64,000 nt of DNA from Closterium sp. Naga37s-1 (lineage: Eukaryota; Streptophyta; Zygnematophyceae; Desmidiales; Closteriaceae): positions 346,464 to 410,463 of the forward strand of contig CANJKZ010000083.1 in the NCBI GenBank assembly GCA_947471745.1. Reading direction: 5' to 3'. Below, in pieces: positions 31,485-41,176 of the stretch (the first letter of the stretch is position 1; each line of letters opens with the position of its first letter). The notes under the pieces were generated by a model, which ran no database searches, had not been told where the DNA came from, and saw only the letters and a program-made list of their open reading frames with translations. The position numbers were made by a program, and so were the translations under genes.

Positions 31485-31893
31485 CCCGGCCATGTTGGCA
31501 TGCCAGACAAACATTCCGAGTTGGGTCGGTGGCGCTGCCTACAAAGAAACTGTAACACTGGCCAATGGTGGCCCAATGTGTGCCAGCACATGAGTGGTAA
31601 AGGCCGAAATTCCAGCTTCGACACTTGCCTCTCGGGAATCCCAGGTTACGGGAAAGGGGGGATGGGTGTACTAGGGGGTTGGGGGGGGTAGGGTACTCGG
31701 TACAGGGTAAAACCCGTTACGGGAATCGGGAACCCTTAGGCATCAGTGTGCCTTACACAAAAACTCTGGCACATCAGGGTAAACCTATCACCTAAAAAAA
31801 CTACCCTAGGCCATCAGTGTGACTATCAAAAACCACCCTGATTATCAGGGTATCAGGGTGATTTACACTGATAAAATTTGGTCTGGTCCCAGG

Positions 31894-32989
31894 CCCTCAG
31901 ATTTCACTCTTTTTATGTTACAGTAGGCTCCAAGTACACTACCGTGTATTGGTCCCCTGACACATTGACAGGCCTGGTTCACTACCGTCTGCGGTGTGCA
32001 CTTGTCTTTTTTGGACACTATGAAACAGTTCCGAGAATGGAACGATGAAATGCCATCTTTTGGACACCGTGGAACAGCTCCGAGAATGGAACATGTTGAC
32101 TATTTTGTCGTCTATATATATGCCTGAAGCGCAGAGTTCCTCCAAACAATCAAGGAGGGACCCTTTGAACGAATACAAGCAGAGTATAGACGACAAATAG
32201 TCAGCATGTTCCATGAGAGGACTTCAAATTCATGATTTGATCCAGAAAGGCCTAAAAACCCGCACGCCAACTATTCCCATGGGTGGCAGCTGGGAACATT
32301 ACCACATTAGCCCCGGTACGAAACTTGAAGGAATGCTCTGAAAATTTCACTTGTTTCGAGGAGAAGGGGTTAGGTCAAGTTTCGGGAAACATGCCTTGTT
32401 CATCAAGGGTGGAACAGATTTGCCTTGTTCAGCTTCGGGCTTCGTCTAGAAATACCTCTTACTTTCAGATACAGCAGATGTTGACAGCCTTTTACAAATG
32501 TGTAGAAATTTCATTCGAAGGTTCAAACTTGTCGAAATTCTCCCACGTTTTGCTGGATGGATGTCGGTCGGTCGTCGTTTACTGTTGTACTTCGGTTCGG
32601 TTTGGTTCGTTTTGGTCACGACCTCAACATCTTTTGGCTTGGACATTGGCGAACGGACCTCGTGCCAGCCTCGGCAAGTGCCCTGAGCTGAGCACACAGA
32701 AAGCTGTATATCGTGTTGGGGTTATCAGGGGGTCGAAGGAGACGGGGGTGGGTGGCACTGGCAGGGCTGTGCAAGTTTTCATGGCACTGTACACCTGAGG
32801 CCCGTTTGAGTCCTCCATGGTTGCCTTGTGAAGAAGGCGCTTAAGTGATTTTGAAGTTCGCTCAGTTTACGTCAATTCGCAGTTAGCAGAAAAAGGCTTA
32901 TACTAAAATTGTAACTTATCTGTTGACATTTAGACTTCAGCCACATCGTTACTAAGGAAACATATATAGATGCAAGGACAAGGAGAACA
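31894..32989. other. Intergenic region between hAT and copia fragment
   Basis: No gene seen. It carries two direct copies of TTTTGGACAC(T/C)(A/G)T followed by GGAACAG/GAAACAG-type sequence (about 32008-32045 and 32062-32098) and the stem-loop at 32086-32213. Confidence 0.4.
32086..32213. repeat. Inverted repeat / stem-loop, arms ~28 bp
   Basis: GGAACATGTTGACTATTTTG with GTCGTCTATA following (32087-32117) is mirrored by TATAGACGACAAATAGTCAG and CATGTTCC (32186-32213), differing by one substitution and one T. The loop is about 70 bases. It would form a long hairpin if transcribed. Confidence 0.7.
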
Positions 32990-34282
32990 AGAAACAATGC
33001 TATAACAACCTAGCACCAGTGTCAACAAGGCTTAACTGAAGACAGAACCTGTGGTGGTCACTAGGCGCTAGGGCCTCGGTGAAAATGTCTGTTGTGTTGG
33101 CCGCTGAAGCCACGAAGTCCAAGCGTGCCTGGCCGCGTCGCTGCAACTCTCGAATGAGAAAGTACCTCACGTCGATGTGCTTCACTCTGCCCTTCAGTCG
33201 AGGCTCTCGACAAAGGAGGATCATGGCCTTGTTGTCAGCGAACAAGGTTGGTGCAGAGCAAGGCCGCTCACCAAGGTTAGTGAGCAAGAAAGTCAACCAA
33301 CGAAGCTCCTGCGCAGCCATGGCACCAGCATAGATTTCTGCCTCTGCGCTGGACTGTGCCACAGACGATGACCTAATAGACCTCCACGATACAGCTCCAG
33401 CACCCAAACTGAAGCAGTACCCCTGGGTAGGCCGCTGGGTCTCCACGTCGTCGGCGTATGAAGAGTCGAAGTGACCAGTCAGTTTAACTGGCTTTGTCCC
33501 TCAAAGCACAAGCTCCACGCCTAATGTAGTCGCCACGTACTTCCCCACCCTCACAGCAGCCGTCCAGTGCATAGGACGGTGTCTCCCAGTTGCCACAAAG
33601 AGAGAATGCTGAGGGGAAAGGCGAGGTCCGAACGAGTTAAACTTATCAGGTACATGAGGCAGCCCACAAGCTCTACGTAAGGACCACTAGACTCAAAGGG
33701 CTCGTCGGGAAAAGGGCCGGTGAGTCTGTGGTCGACAGCAAGAGGAGCGGGCTATGTGGTGGAGAACTGAAGCCTGAACCGCTGAAGGACCTGCTGCACC
33801 ATGTGCGACTATGAGAGTGTAATGGTTCGAGCGGCTCTATCACTGGTGATCTGCAAGCCAAGGTAGCGGCGCAGTTCATCCAGGTCAGTGCACGTGTGTC
33901 TCTCCTGCATTTTGGACTTCACCTTAGTCAGAGCAACCCTGTCTGCTGTAGCGAAGACCAAGTCAACGACGCAGCCAAACCTCCTCGTGTTGGCGGCCCT
34001 AGAGAAAGCTTGTGGAGGAGTCGAGGGAGTGCAGCTCATAGTCTCGATGTGCTGCAACGTGAAGTAGCATCCAAAAGTAGCCATCTTCCTGGTCGGGGCG
34101 AAGGTATGGAAAAAGTCAACTCCCTCACGCTGACTGAATCCTCTAGCCACGTAGTGCACCTTGAAAATATGCGGCGATCCTGACAGCCGCTTTGAAGATC
34201 CACATGCCATCGACTATGTTTGCCCGAGGTGGGGGAACTGCGTCGACGTAAGTGCCTGTGGATCTCCAAGATCCACAGGCAC
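32990..34282 (-). pseudogene. Copia fragment (RT and RNase H only), family C1-like
   Basis: RNase H is at 33446-33000 (YCFSLGAGAVSWRSIRSS, SSAEAEIYAGAMAAQELRW, FADNKAMILL). A battered RT with HYVARGFSQREGVDFFHTF and LVFATADRVALTKVKSKMQ is at 34210-33809. There are frameshifts and internal deletions: the YVDD region is lost. No LTR remains on either side. The right edge abuts the truncated LTR of the intact copia element 4. Confidence 0.75.
34252..34282. repeat. Perfect 12-bp palindrome arms at a transposon junction
   Basis: GTGCCTGTGGAT, a 7-base spacer CTCCAAG, and ATCCACAGGCAC form a perfect inverted repeat at the point where the copia RT fragment meets copia element 4. The left arm is genuine RT-linker sequence also present in sister copies; the right arm is its inverted copy. 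Confidence 0.75.
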
Positions 34283-34286
34283 AAGA

Positions 34287-34889
34287 GGCAGCCACTAACG
34301 ATTACTATAGTCTTAGAACACAAGATAGGAAGAGTTACGAGTTGGGAATGACTCCCAGCTCCTACAAACCCCAAGAGCCGAGGTACAGTGATGTGGAACA
34401 GTGCCACACTGTCCCCAACCACGAAGGGTCTCGAAACTACCCTTCACTAGGGCCTACACCAAGTGAAATGTTACACTACACAAAGTAATGTAACTATCTT
34501 CAATATCTTGAGGTGTACCCTTTTGGCAAGCTTCGAAATCACTTGAGGCTTGACACCAAGGCTCGGGCTCTTCATCACAAACTCATCCTTGAGTTCTTGA
34601 TGGGTCTGCTGCACACACCTGCGACACGCCGAACGTTCGACACAGGACAAAATAGAAACCGCGCACGACAAAATAGAAACCGCGCGCGAGACACAAACGA
34701 CCGCGTAACACGCGTCTAGCGATAACTCGCTATTGACTCGACACACACACTCGACATCATGACTCAACATTCATACACAATTATAAGCATGAAATATATA
34801 TTATCCCATGCCCTCATACCATTCCATACACACACACATTCACGCACACGGACAACAAGCCGAGTGCAAACCGTAGGGTTGCACCAACA
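34287..34889 (-). repeat. 3' LTR of copia element 4, truncated
   Basis: It matches 39961-40553 almost base for base, including GGGAATGACTCCCAGCTCC and the duplicated tract GACAAAATAGAAACCGCGC. It ends on the minus strand where the LTR would continue for another ~226 bp to TAACA. The breakpoint touches the palindrome at 34252-34282. Confidence 0.85.
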
Positions 34890-34930
34890 AACTCCCCCTC
34901 GGATTGTTGGCCTTAGGATATGTTGCTCTC

Positions 34931-37900
34931 TCAGTTCAGAGCCATCCCAGCCAGCTTGCAACACTTCCAATGCTGCTGCTCCACCAGCCTCTTGGTCATC
35001 ATGTCAGCCGGCTGCCCCGTGGTCTTCACGTAGCGCAACTCAACTTCACCCGCGGTTACCATGCTCCTCGTCCAATGCCACTTCACCCTCATGTGCTTCG
35101 TGAGTCCATGCAACACAGGGTTCTTAGCAAGAGCAATGGCACCCTGGCTGTCACAGTACAGTGGGGTAGGTCCTTGCTGCTCCTCCCCCAATTCAGCCAA
35201 CAAACGCCGCTGCCACACAATCTCCCGTACGGCACGGAAGAGTGCCATGTACTCGGACTCCACCGAGCTCAAAGCTTGGTCAACCTGCTTCTTGCTCTCC
35301 CAAGCAGTTGGGCCTCCACCAACACAGCATATGAAGCCTCCCACACTTGTCATGTCCTCTGGTTCTGATGCATATGAAGCATCCGAGTAGGCGGTGAGGA
35401 ACAAACGCCCGGGTTCAACACCATCCGCGCCCTTTTGGCGCCTTTGTGCCGCCGCCGAGTATTGCAGCCCAACGGTCGGTGTTTGGCCAAGATACTTGGC
35501 CACCCTCATTCCAGCTGCTACCTGCTCCTCATTAGGGCATTGCACAACCCTAGCCAGCTGCCCGGTAGCAAACGCGACGTCCGGTCGGGTGTTTACCGCC
35601 GCATACATGAGGCTGCCCACCAACGAGTGAAATCGGCGCCTCTCCTCTTCACCAACGCTCTCCTCCTCTGGTCCCTTCACACACTTGAACCCAGAGGGAA
35701 AGGGTGTAGCCACATGGCCTTCACTCTGCCCAAAGTTGGCAGCCAATGCCTCCAGGTACTTTTGTTGATGCACCCGCATGCACCGCTTCTCCACATCTCG
35801 TTCGATGTGGAGCCCAAGGTAGAAGCTCACGTCACCAAGGGCCTTGCACTTGAACTTGACTTGAAGCTTCAGCATCACCTCCTTCACAAGGTCAGAAGAG
35901 GGTGAGAAAATGAGGATGTCATCCACATAAACCACCATGAAACTCCTCTGCTCCCCCTCGCCAAGCATGAACAAGGAGTGATCGGCCGTTGAGGGAGTGA
36001 AGCCGATCCCCTCCAACACTTCGCGCAGCTTCATGTACCATTGCCTAGGGGCCTGCTTCAGCCCATAGAGGGCCTTCTTCAGCTTCCACACTCTGCCACT
36101 ACCATCATCAAACCCCTCTGGCTGCGCCATAAAAATCTCCTCCTCAAGGATGCCGTTAAGGAATGCCGTTACGATGTCCATTTGCTTTACTACCCATCCT
36201 TTGATGGCGGCTCCCGCGAATAGGGTTCGCAGCGTCGTCGGCTTCACCACAGGGGCAAACAGCTCCTTGAAGTCCACCTTCTCCTTCTGCTGGTACCCCT
36301 TGGCTACAAGCCTAGACTTGTAGCGCTCGATCTTGCCGTCGGCATCCGACTTGATTTTGAAGAGCCACTTGGACGTTATCGCCGTACGCCCCTCCGGTAG
36401 CTCCACCAATTCAAACGTGTCATTCTCCTCGATGCTCTTCAGCTCACTCTCCATGGCCTTCTTCCACTCCTCAGCATCACTACTCTCCAAAGCCTCCTTG
36501 AGAGTTGCTGGTTCTCCCGGCATCTCCACCGGAGAGAAGAACGCGAAGGCACACTCCTCGTAGTCACTCTCCTCGTCGTCTCCGACCATCATTGCCGCTC
36601 CGGCCAGGGCTGACTTGCCCTGCTTTCCCGGCGCATCATAGGTCAGCCTATTAGGGGGTTGAACTCTCCTCTTCCCCCTTCCTTCCTCCTCAGCTGCAGG
36701 GACTTGAAGGCCTTGGCGTTGCTGCGGTGTGGCTCGAATCCGTGGAGCACTCGTAGTACGGGAAGGGAGTGACGGTGCACGCTCGCTCACTTGCTGCACC
36801 TCCTCCTCTTCTTCCTCTGCATCATTGGCCTCCTCTCCCCCATTCACAAGGGAGGATTGCCTTGTGGTTGTGCTGCCGCTGCTCAGTTTCAAAGGCAGCT
36901 CCACATGCTCCAAACCGGAACTCTTCACCTCCCCAAACCGCACGCCTATCTTCGCCTCATTCTCCGCCTTCCAATCCTTGTACATGAAGTTCTCCATGAA
37001 CTTGCAGTCCCTGCTCACCAAGAACTTCTTGGTGAATGGGTCCCAAAGAAGCCATCCCTTGCTGTTTTGAGCCATGCCCAAGTGCACGGCCCACACCGCC
37101 TTGGCACCAAGCTTGTTGTGCCGAAGATGCTTAGGCACGAGCGCCATGCACATGCACCCGAACACCCGAAGCATATCCACCTTTGGCTTCCTTCCTAGCC
37201 ACTCCACATAGGGCACCCATTTGTCTGCTCCCACATGAGTCAAGGCTCTGTTCTTGGCCACACACGCGCTCCGCACCGCATCAGGCCAGAAATAGTCGGG
37301 TAGCCCGGCTTCAATGAGCAACCCGCGTGCCGCCTCCGTGATTGTGCGGTTCGCTCGCTCGGCGATGCCGTTCATTGCAGGGGAGTATGGCATGGTGAGG
37401 GAGTGCCAAATACCATTCTTCTTCAGCCACAACCCAAACTCCTTGCTCAGGAACTCTCCTCCTCGATCGGTGCGGATTGACTTGACTAGACGGTCTTGTT
37501 GCCGCTCCACCATCGGGAACCAATCCGTCTTCAACGTTTCAGCCACGTCGCTCTTCTTGGCCAGCACGTACACCCAAGTCATGCGGGTGTAGACGTCGAC
37601 AATGGTGAGAAAATACTCAGCTCCAGCAGCTCCAAGCTTCAGGGGGCCCACCACGTCCATCACCACCTCATCAAGCGGTGCCTTTGCCGTTGCCTCCGAA
37701 CTAGGGAACGGAAACCGGGTGAACTTGGCTTGAATGCACGTCGGGCAGCCAAGCACCTCATCGGGCTCCCCCTTCACACGTATGCCAGCAACCATCTCAT
37801 TCTTCACTAGCTGCTGCAAGATGGGCAGGGCCACATGCCCCATGCGCCGATGCAAGGTGAGCCAATCACACTCCCCCGTAGCCGAAGTTGAATTGGAGAA

Positions 37901-39700
37901 TGCCGCGCTCGCAATAGCGCCCCACATACTCTCTCCGTAGTCCTCCTCCGCTGCTGCCTTTGGGTTCTCCTCACCCTTTTGCTGCTCCTTGGTTGCTGCA
38001 CCACTCTCCTTAGGTTCACTGAACTTGCTGGTCCCTCCAGGTTTGCTCTTCTTGAGCTCATTCTCCTTAGCGCGACCGTTCGCGCCATCGTCGCTACCGA
38101 CCGCTCCATCCTTGGTGCTGATGCTTGCTGCCACTTGCCTCTCCTTAGGCATAGGGACCACTGGGATCTGCCACATCTCGTTGTAGACATCCCTGTCCTC
38201 ATGAAGGTCCCAAAGAATTCGATCGCCAAGCCTTGCGGTGTAGGTCTTGGCTCCCTTCGAGTTCGTGTCCATGCCGGCCTTTGCCAACCGCCGCACGGAA
38301 ATCAGGTTTGCAGCAAGGCTGGGCACCCAAAGCACGTTCTTGAGGCCCACCATCTTCCCATCAGCACCCTTGAACATGGCCTTGCCCATGCCTTTCACCT
38401 CTGCTCGCTGCCCTAAAGCCGATGTGACATGCTTCACCGGTGACGGCTCGAGTTCGGTGAGCAAGTCCGGGCGAGGTGTCATGCTATAGGTAGCGCCACT
38501 ATCAATCACCCAATAGTCCAGGGGGTGTAGGGTCACCTTCCCCACAGCTGCTGGCTCCTCAAAGCCTTCATTCTTCTCTGGACCAGCCGGTACTTGCGTC
38601 GACACGAAGTAGAATAGACCCGGGTATCGATCGTCGCTCGGGTCCTTGTCGTTGTCTCCGCTCTTCATGTTTGCAGCTCCGCCACCGCGACCGCCACGGC
38701 CTCCACGGCCTCGTCCTCTCCCTCCTCCTGCTCCTCTACCCTCTTGGCCTTGAGCAGGGGTCCAACCATCAGGGAGTTTGTAGCAGTCGCGCCACATGTG
38801 TCCGCTCTTGTGGCAATAGTGACACTCGCCGTCGAATCGGCCGCGACCGCGTCCGTAGCTCTTGTCGTCGCTGCCGTAACCGCCACTCCTGCGGCCTCCG
38901 CCGAAGTTGCTGCCACCAAACCTTCCTCCCCCTCGTCCTCTGCCTCTTCCTCGACCATATCCACGGCCGATGCTCGCTGCCCCAGCGCCATCCGCACTCG
39001 CCAACTCACGGCGGCGGAAATCCTCTTGAAGGATAGCTCGCTTCACGTCTTCAAGCGAGAGGCGGGGCAAGTCGCGATTAAGGTTGATGATGAGCGAGGA
39101 CCATGACTCTGGGAGTAAGGCCAGCAACTTGGTCTTCTTTTGGAGCTCACTGTAGTTCAAATCAGCTCCCTCAAGCCGCGTCAACAAGTCGAAGAATTTC
39201 TGCACCCCTTCTTCAACCGCTTCGTCTTCTTCAATTCGTGGTGCCGCCATTTGCCGTTCCAACACCACCGCTACCGCCGCTGTTGCAGGAGCATGTACAC
39301 CCTTGAGAGCAGCCCATGCCTTTGGTCCTTTCTCTGGTTCACGCTGGAATGGCTTGATGTGACGGATCTGACTGCTCCCCAACGCTTGCCCAAGTAAGAG
39401 ATAGCCTTGTGCGCTCTTCCGCACCCACGGGCTCTTCTCCGGGTCGTTCTCGGGGCGCTTCTCCGTTCCTTCCATCACCTCCAGCAGGTCATAGTGGTCA
39501 AAGATGTTCTCCATCTTGAAGGACCATTCAGCAAAGTTGTCACCGTTGAACTTGTCAAGCCCAAACACCCTAGGCTCATCCCTAGGTGGGCCAAGACTTG
39601 GTTGCATGGGCGCCATGGCTGAATCACGGGGTTGGCCTTGAGCTTGAGCTTCTCCACTGCCACCAGCACCTCTGCCACCCCTTTCCTCAGGTCCAGACAT
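34931..39700 (-). CDS. Copia gag-pol polyprotein, complete (1,589 aa)
   Basis: A single frame from the ATG at 39700-39698 (MSGPEERGGRGAGG); a longer reading would run into the primer-binding site, so this ATG is preferred. Domains in order: gag capsid (LDKFNGDNFAEWSFKMENIF), Gly/Arg-rich segment, CCHC zinc knuckle CHYCHKSGHMWRDC, protease WVIDSGATYSMTP, GAG-pre-integrase LHRRMGHVALP, integrase with DVVGP, RTDRGGEF and NGIAERANRT (D,D,E), reverse transcriptase with KWLFKIKSDADGKIERYKSR and active site VVYVDDIL, and RNase H with AYSDASYAS, SSVESEYMAL and LYCDSQGAIAL. All catalytic residues are present and I see no stop or frameshift. It would make the particle, process itself, copy the RNA and integrate the DNA. 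It differs strongly from family C1. Confidence 0.95.
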   Translation of the reverse strand: MSGPEERGGRGAGGSGEAQAQGQPRDSAMAPMQPSLGPPRDEPRVFGLDKFNGDNFAEWSFKMENIFDHYDLLEVMEGTEKRPENDPEKSPWVRKSAQGYLLLGQALGSSQIRHIKPFQREPEKGPKAWAALKGVHAPATAAVAVVLERQMAAPRIEEDEAVEEGVQKFFDLLTRLEGADLNYSELQKKTKLLALLPESWSSLIINLNRDLPRLSLEDVKRAILQEDFRRRELASADGAGAASIGRGYGRGRGRGRGGGRFGGSNFGGGRRSGGYGSDDKSYGRGRGRFDGECHYCHKSGHMWRDCYKLPDGWTPAQGQEGRGAGGGRGRGRGGRGGRGGGAANMKSGDNDKDPSDDRYPGLFYFVSTQVPAGPEKNEGFEEPAAVGKVTLHPLDYWVIDSGATYSMTPRPDLLTELEPSPVKHVTSALGQRAEVKGMGKAMFKGADGKMVGLKNVLWVPSLAANLISVRRLAKAGMDTNSKGAKTYTARLGDRILWDLHEDRDVYNEMWQIPVVPMPKERQVAASISTKDGAVGSDDGANGRAKENELKKSKPGGTSKFSEPKESGAATKEQQKGEENPKAAAEEDYGESMWGAIASAAFSNSTSATGECDWLTLHRRMGHVALPILQQLVKNEMVAGIRVKGEPDEVLGCPTCIQAKFTRFPFPSSEATAKAPLDEVVMDVVGPLKLGAAGAEYFLTIVDVYTRMTWVYVLAKKSDVAETLKTDWFPMVERQQDRLVKSIRTDRGGEFLSKEFGLWLKKNGIWHSLTMPYSPAMNGIAERANRTITEAARGLLIEAGLPDYFWPDAVRSACVAKNRALTHVGADKWVPYVEWLGRKPKVDMLRVFGCMCMALVPKHLRHNKLGAKAVWAVHLGMAQNSKGWLLWDPFTKKFLVSRDCKFMENFMYKDWKAENEAKIGVRFGEVKSSGLEHVELPLKLSSGSTTTRQSSLVNGGEEANDAEEEEEEVQQVSERAPSLPSRTTSAPRIRATPQQRQGLQVPAAEEEGRGKRRVQPPNRLTYDAPGKQGKSALAGAAMMVGDDEESDYEECAFAFFSPVEMPGEPATLKEALESSDAEEWKKAMESELKSIEENDTFELVELPEGRTAITSKWLFKIKSDADGKIERYKSRLVAKGYQQKEKVDFKELFAPVVKPTTLRTLFAGAAIKGWVVKQMDIVTAFLNGILEEEIFMAQPEGFDDGSGRVWKLKKALYGLKQAPRQWYMKLREVLEGIGFTPSTADHSLFMLGEGEQRSFMVVYVDDILIFSPSSDLVKEVMLKLQVKFKCKALGDVSFYLGLHIERDVEKRCMRVHQQKYLEALAANFGQSEGHVATPFPSGFKCVKGPEEESVGEEERRRFHSLVGSLMYAAVNTRPDVAFATGQLARVVQCPNEEQVAAGMRVAKYLGQTPTVGLQYSAAAQRRQKGADGVEPGRLFLTAYSDASYASEPEDMTSVGGFICCVGGGPTAWESKKQVDQALSSVESEYMALFRAVREIVWQRRLLAELGEEQQGPTPLYCDSQGAIALAKNPVLHGLTKHMRVKWHWTRSMVTAGEVELRYVKTTGQPADMMTKRLVEQQHWKCCKLAGMALN

Positions 39701-39734
39701 TGTCGAAACTGCTCCAAGGGGCTCTGATGCCACT

Positions 39735-40553
39735 TGTTATTGTCACAATAGGCTTGAATGTGCCTAAAACGAAAGATAGAGAGCACAGACGGATTTCTGC
39801 ACAGCGGATTCAAACGTTGATGGCGTTCTGGTCACAGCTGCAAATGACTTGATTCAAATTGGATCTGGAGCGTCTTCACGTCGTCTACAATTAGCAATTT
39901 AGATTGCACGATTTGATAAAGAATTGACGACACAGTGTCGGTTTGAACGAACGGTACTATGGCAGCCACTATAGTCTTAGAACACAACATAGGAAGAGTT
40001 ACGAGTTGGGAATGACTCCCAGCTCCTACAAACCCCAAGAGCCGAGGTACAGTGATGTGGAACAGTGCCACACTGTCCCCAACCACGAAGGGTCTCGAAA
40101 CTACCCTTCACTAGGGCCTACACCAAGTGAAATGTTACACTACACAAAGTAATGTAACTATCTTCAATATCTTGAGGTGTACCCTTTTGGCAAGCTTCGA
40201 AATCACTTGAGGCTTGACACCAAGGCTCGGGCTCTTCATCACAAACTCATCCTTGAGTTCTTGATGGGTCTGCTGCACACACCTGCGACAAGCCGAACGT
40301 TCGACACAGGACAAAATAGAAACCGCGCACGACAAAATAGAAACCGCGCGCGAGACACAAACGACCGCGTAACACGCGTCTAGCGATAACTCGCTATTGA
40401 CTCGACACACACACTCGACATCATGACTCAACATTCACACACAATTATAAGCATGAAATATATATTATCCCATGCCCTCATACCATTCCATACACACACA
40501 CATTCACGCACACGGACAACAAGCCGAGCGCAAACCGTAGGGTTGCACCAACA
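39735..40553 (-). repeat. 5' LTR of copia element 4, full length
   Basis: The minus strand starts TGTTGGTGCAACCCTACGG and ends CACAATAACA two bases before the primer-binding site TGGCATCAGAGCCCC (39732 leftwards). It has TG...CA ends and 819 bp. A TATATATT block near 40460 is a candidate promoter element on the minus strand. Confidence 0.85.
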
Positions 40554-41176
40554 CTCACGGCCCTTCGCGGCCCCTTCGCGGCCTTCGCGGCCCCCTTCGC
40601 GGCCCTTTGCGGCCCCCCTCTCGGCCCTCAGCGGCCCCTTTGCGGACCTCCGCGGCCCCCTCTCGGCCCTTTGCGGCCTCTTCGCGGCACTTCGCGGCCC
40701 TCCGCGGCCCCTCCTTCACGGCCCCTCCACGTCTCATCGCGGCCCCTCCGCGGATCTTCTGTCGCCGCCGCCCCAGCAGCAACTGCAGTCGCGCGTGCTG
40801 CCGCTGCCGCTTCCGCTGCTGCCGTGATCGCCGCCGCCGCTGCTGCCGTGGCGGCCGCCGCCGCTGCTGTCGTCACAAGCCGCCGCCGCTCCTGCTGTGA
40901 CAGCTGCCGCGGCTACTGCTGAGACAGCCGCCGCCGCCGCTACCATAACAGCCGCCCCAGCCGTCCCGGCCCTGCACTGCAGCCGAGTCGCGGCCCTGCC
41001 CTGCCGCCCTGTTGCGGCCCTGCTCCTACCGACGCACCTCGGCCCTGCCCCACCACTTGCGGGTTCTTACCCACCCGCCCCTGGTAAGCGCACAGCCGAG
41101 CCGCGCCCCTCCTGCTAGCCTGCTTCTGCTAGCCTGCTTCTGCTGCTGCTGCTGCTAGCCTGCTGCTGCTGCTGTC

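Larger units (their letters stand above)
27744..31885 (-). mobile_element. hAT DNA transposon, 4.1 kb, with 8-bp target duplication
   Basis: The 8-bp sequence GTCCCAGG flanks the element at 27736-27743 and 31886-31893. The ends are CAGGGCTAATTTT (left) and the complement of CAGACCAAATTTT (right), a short imperfect inverted repeat of hAT type. Subterminal direct repeats of ~50 bp lie at 27840-27890 and 31772-31822 (CATCAGGGTAAA ... CTACCCT ... CATCAGTGT), and a 17-bp palindrome ACCCTGATTATCAGGGT is at 31835-31851. Inside are a minus-strand transposase and a head-to-head plus-strand frame. Confidence 0.85.
34287..40553 (-). mobile_element. Ty1-copia element 4 (second family), coding-intact, 3' LTR truncated
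   Basis: It reads right to left: full 5' LTR 39735-40553 (819 bp), primer-binding site TGGCATCAGAGCCCC, one uninterrupted gag-pol, polypurine tract (minus-strand GAGGGGGAGTT) and 3' LTR 34287-34889. The 3' LTR lacks the ~226 bp corresponding to 39735-39960 and has a 10-bp insert near 34298. Over the shared ~593 bp the LTRs differ at only a few sites I could spot, pointing to a recent insertion. Confidence 0.9.

Noticed and set aside
39701..39733. Upstream extension of the element 4 gag-pol by 11 codons
   Set aside because: It begins with GTG within the primer-binding site; the ATG at 39700 is the first proper start.
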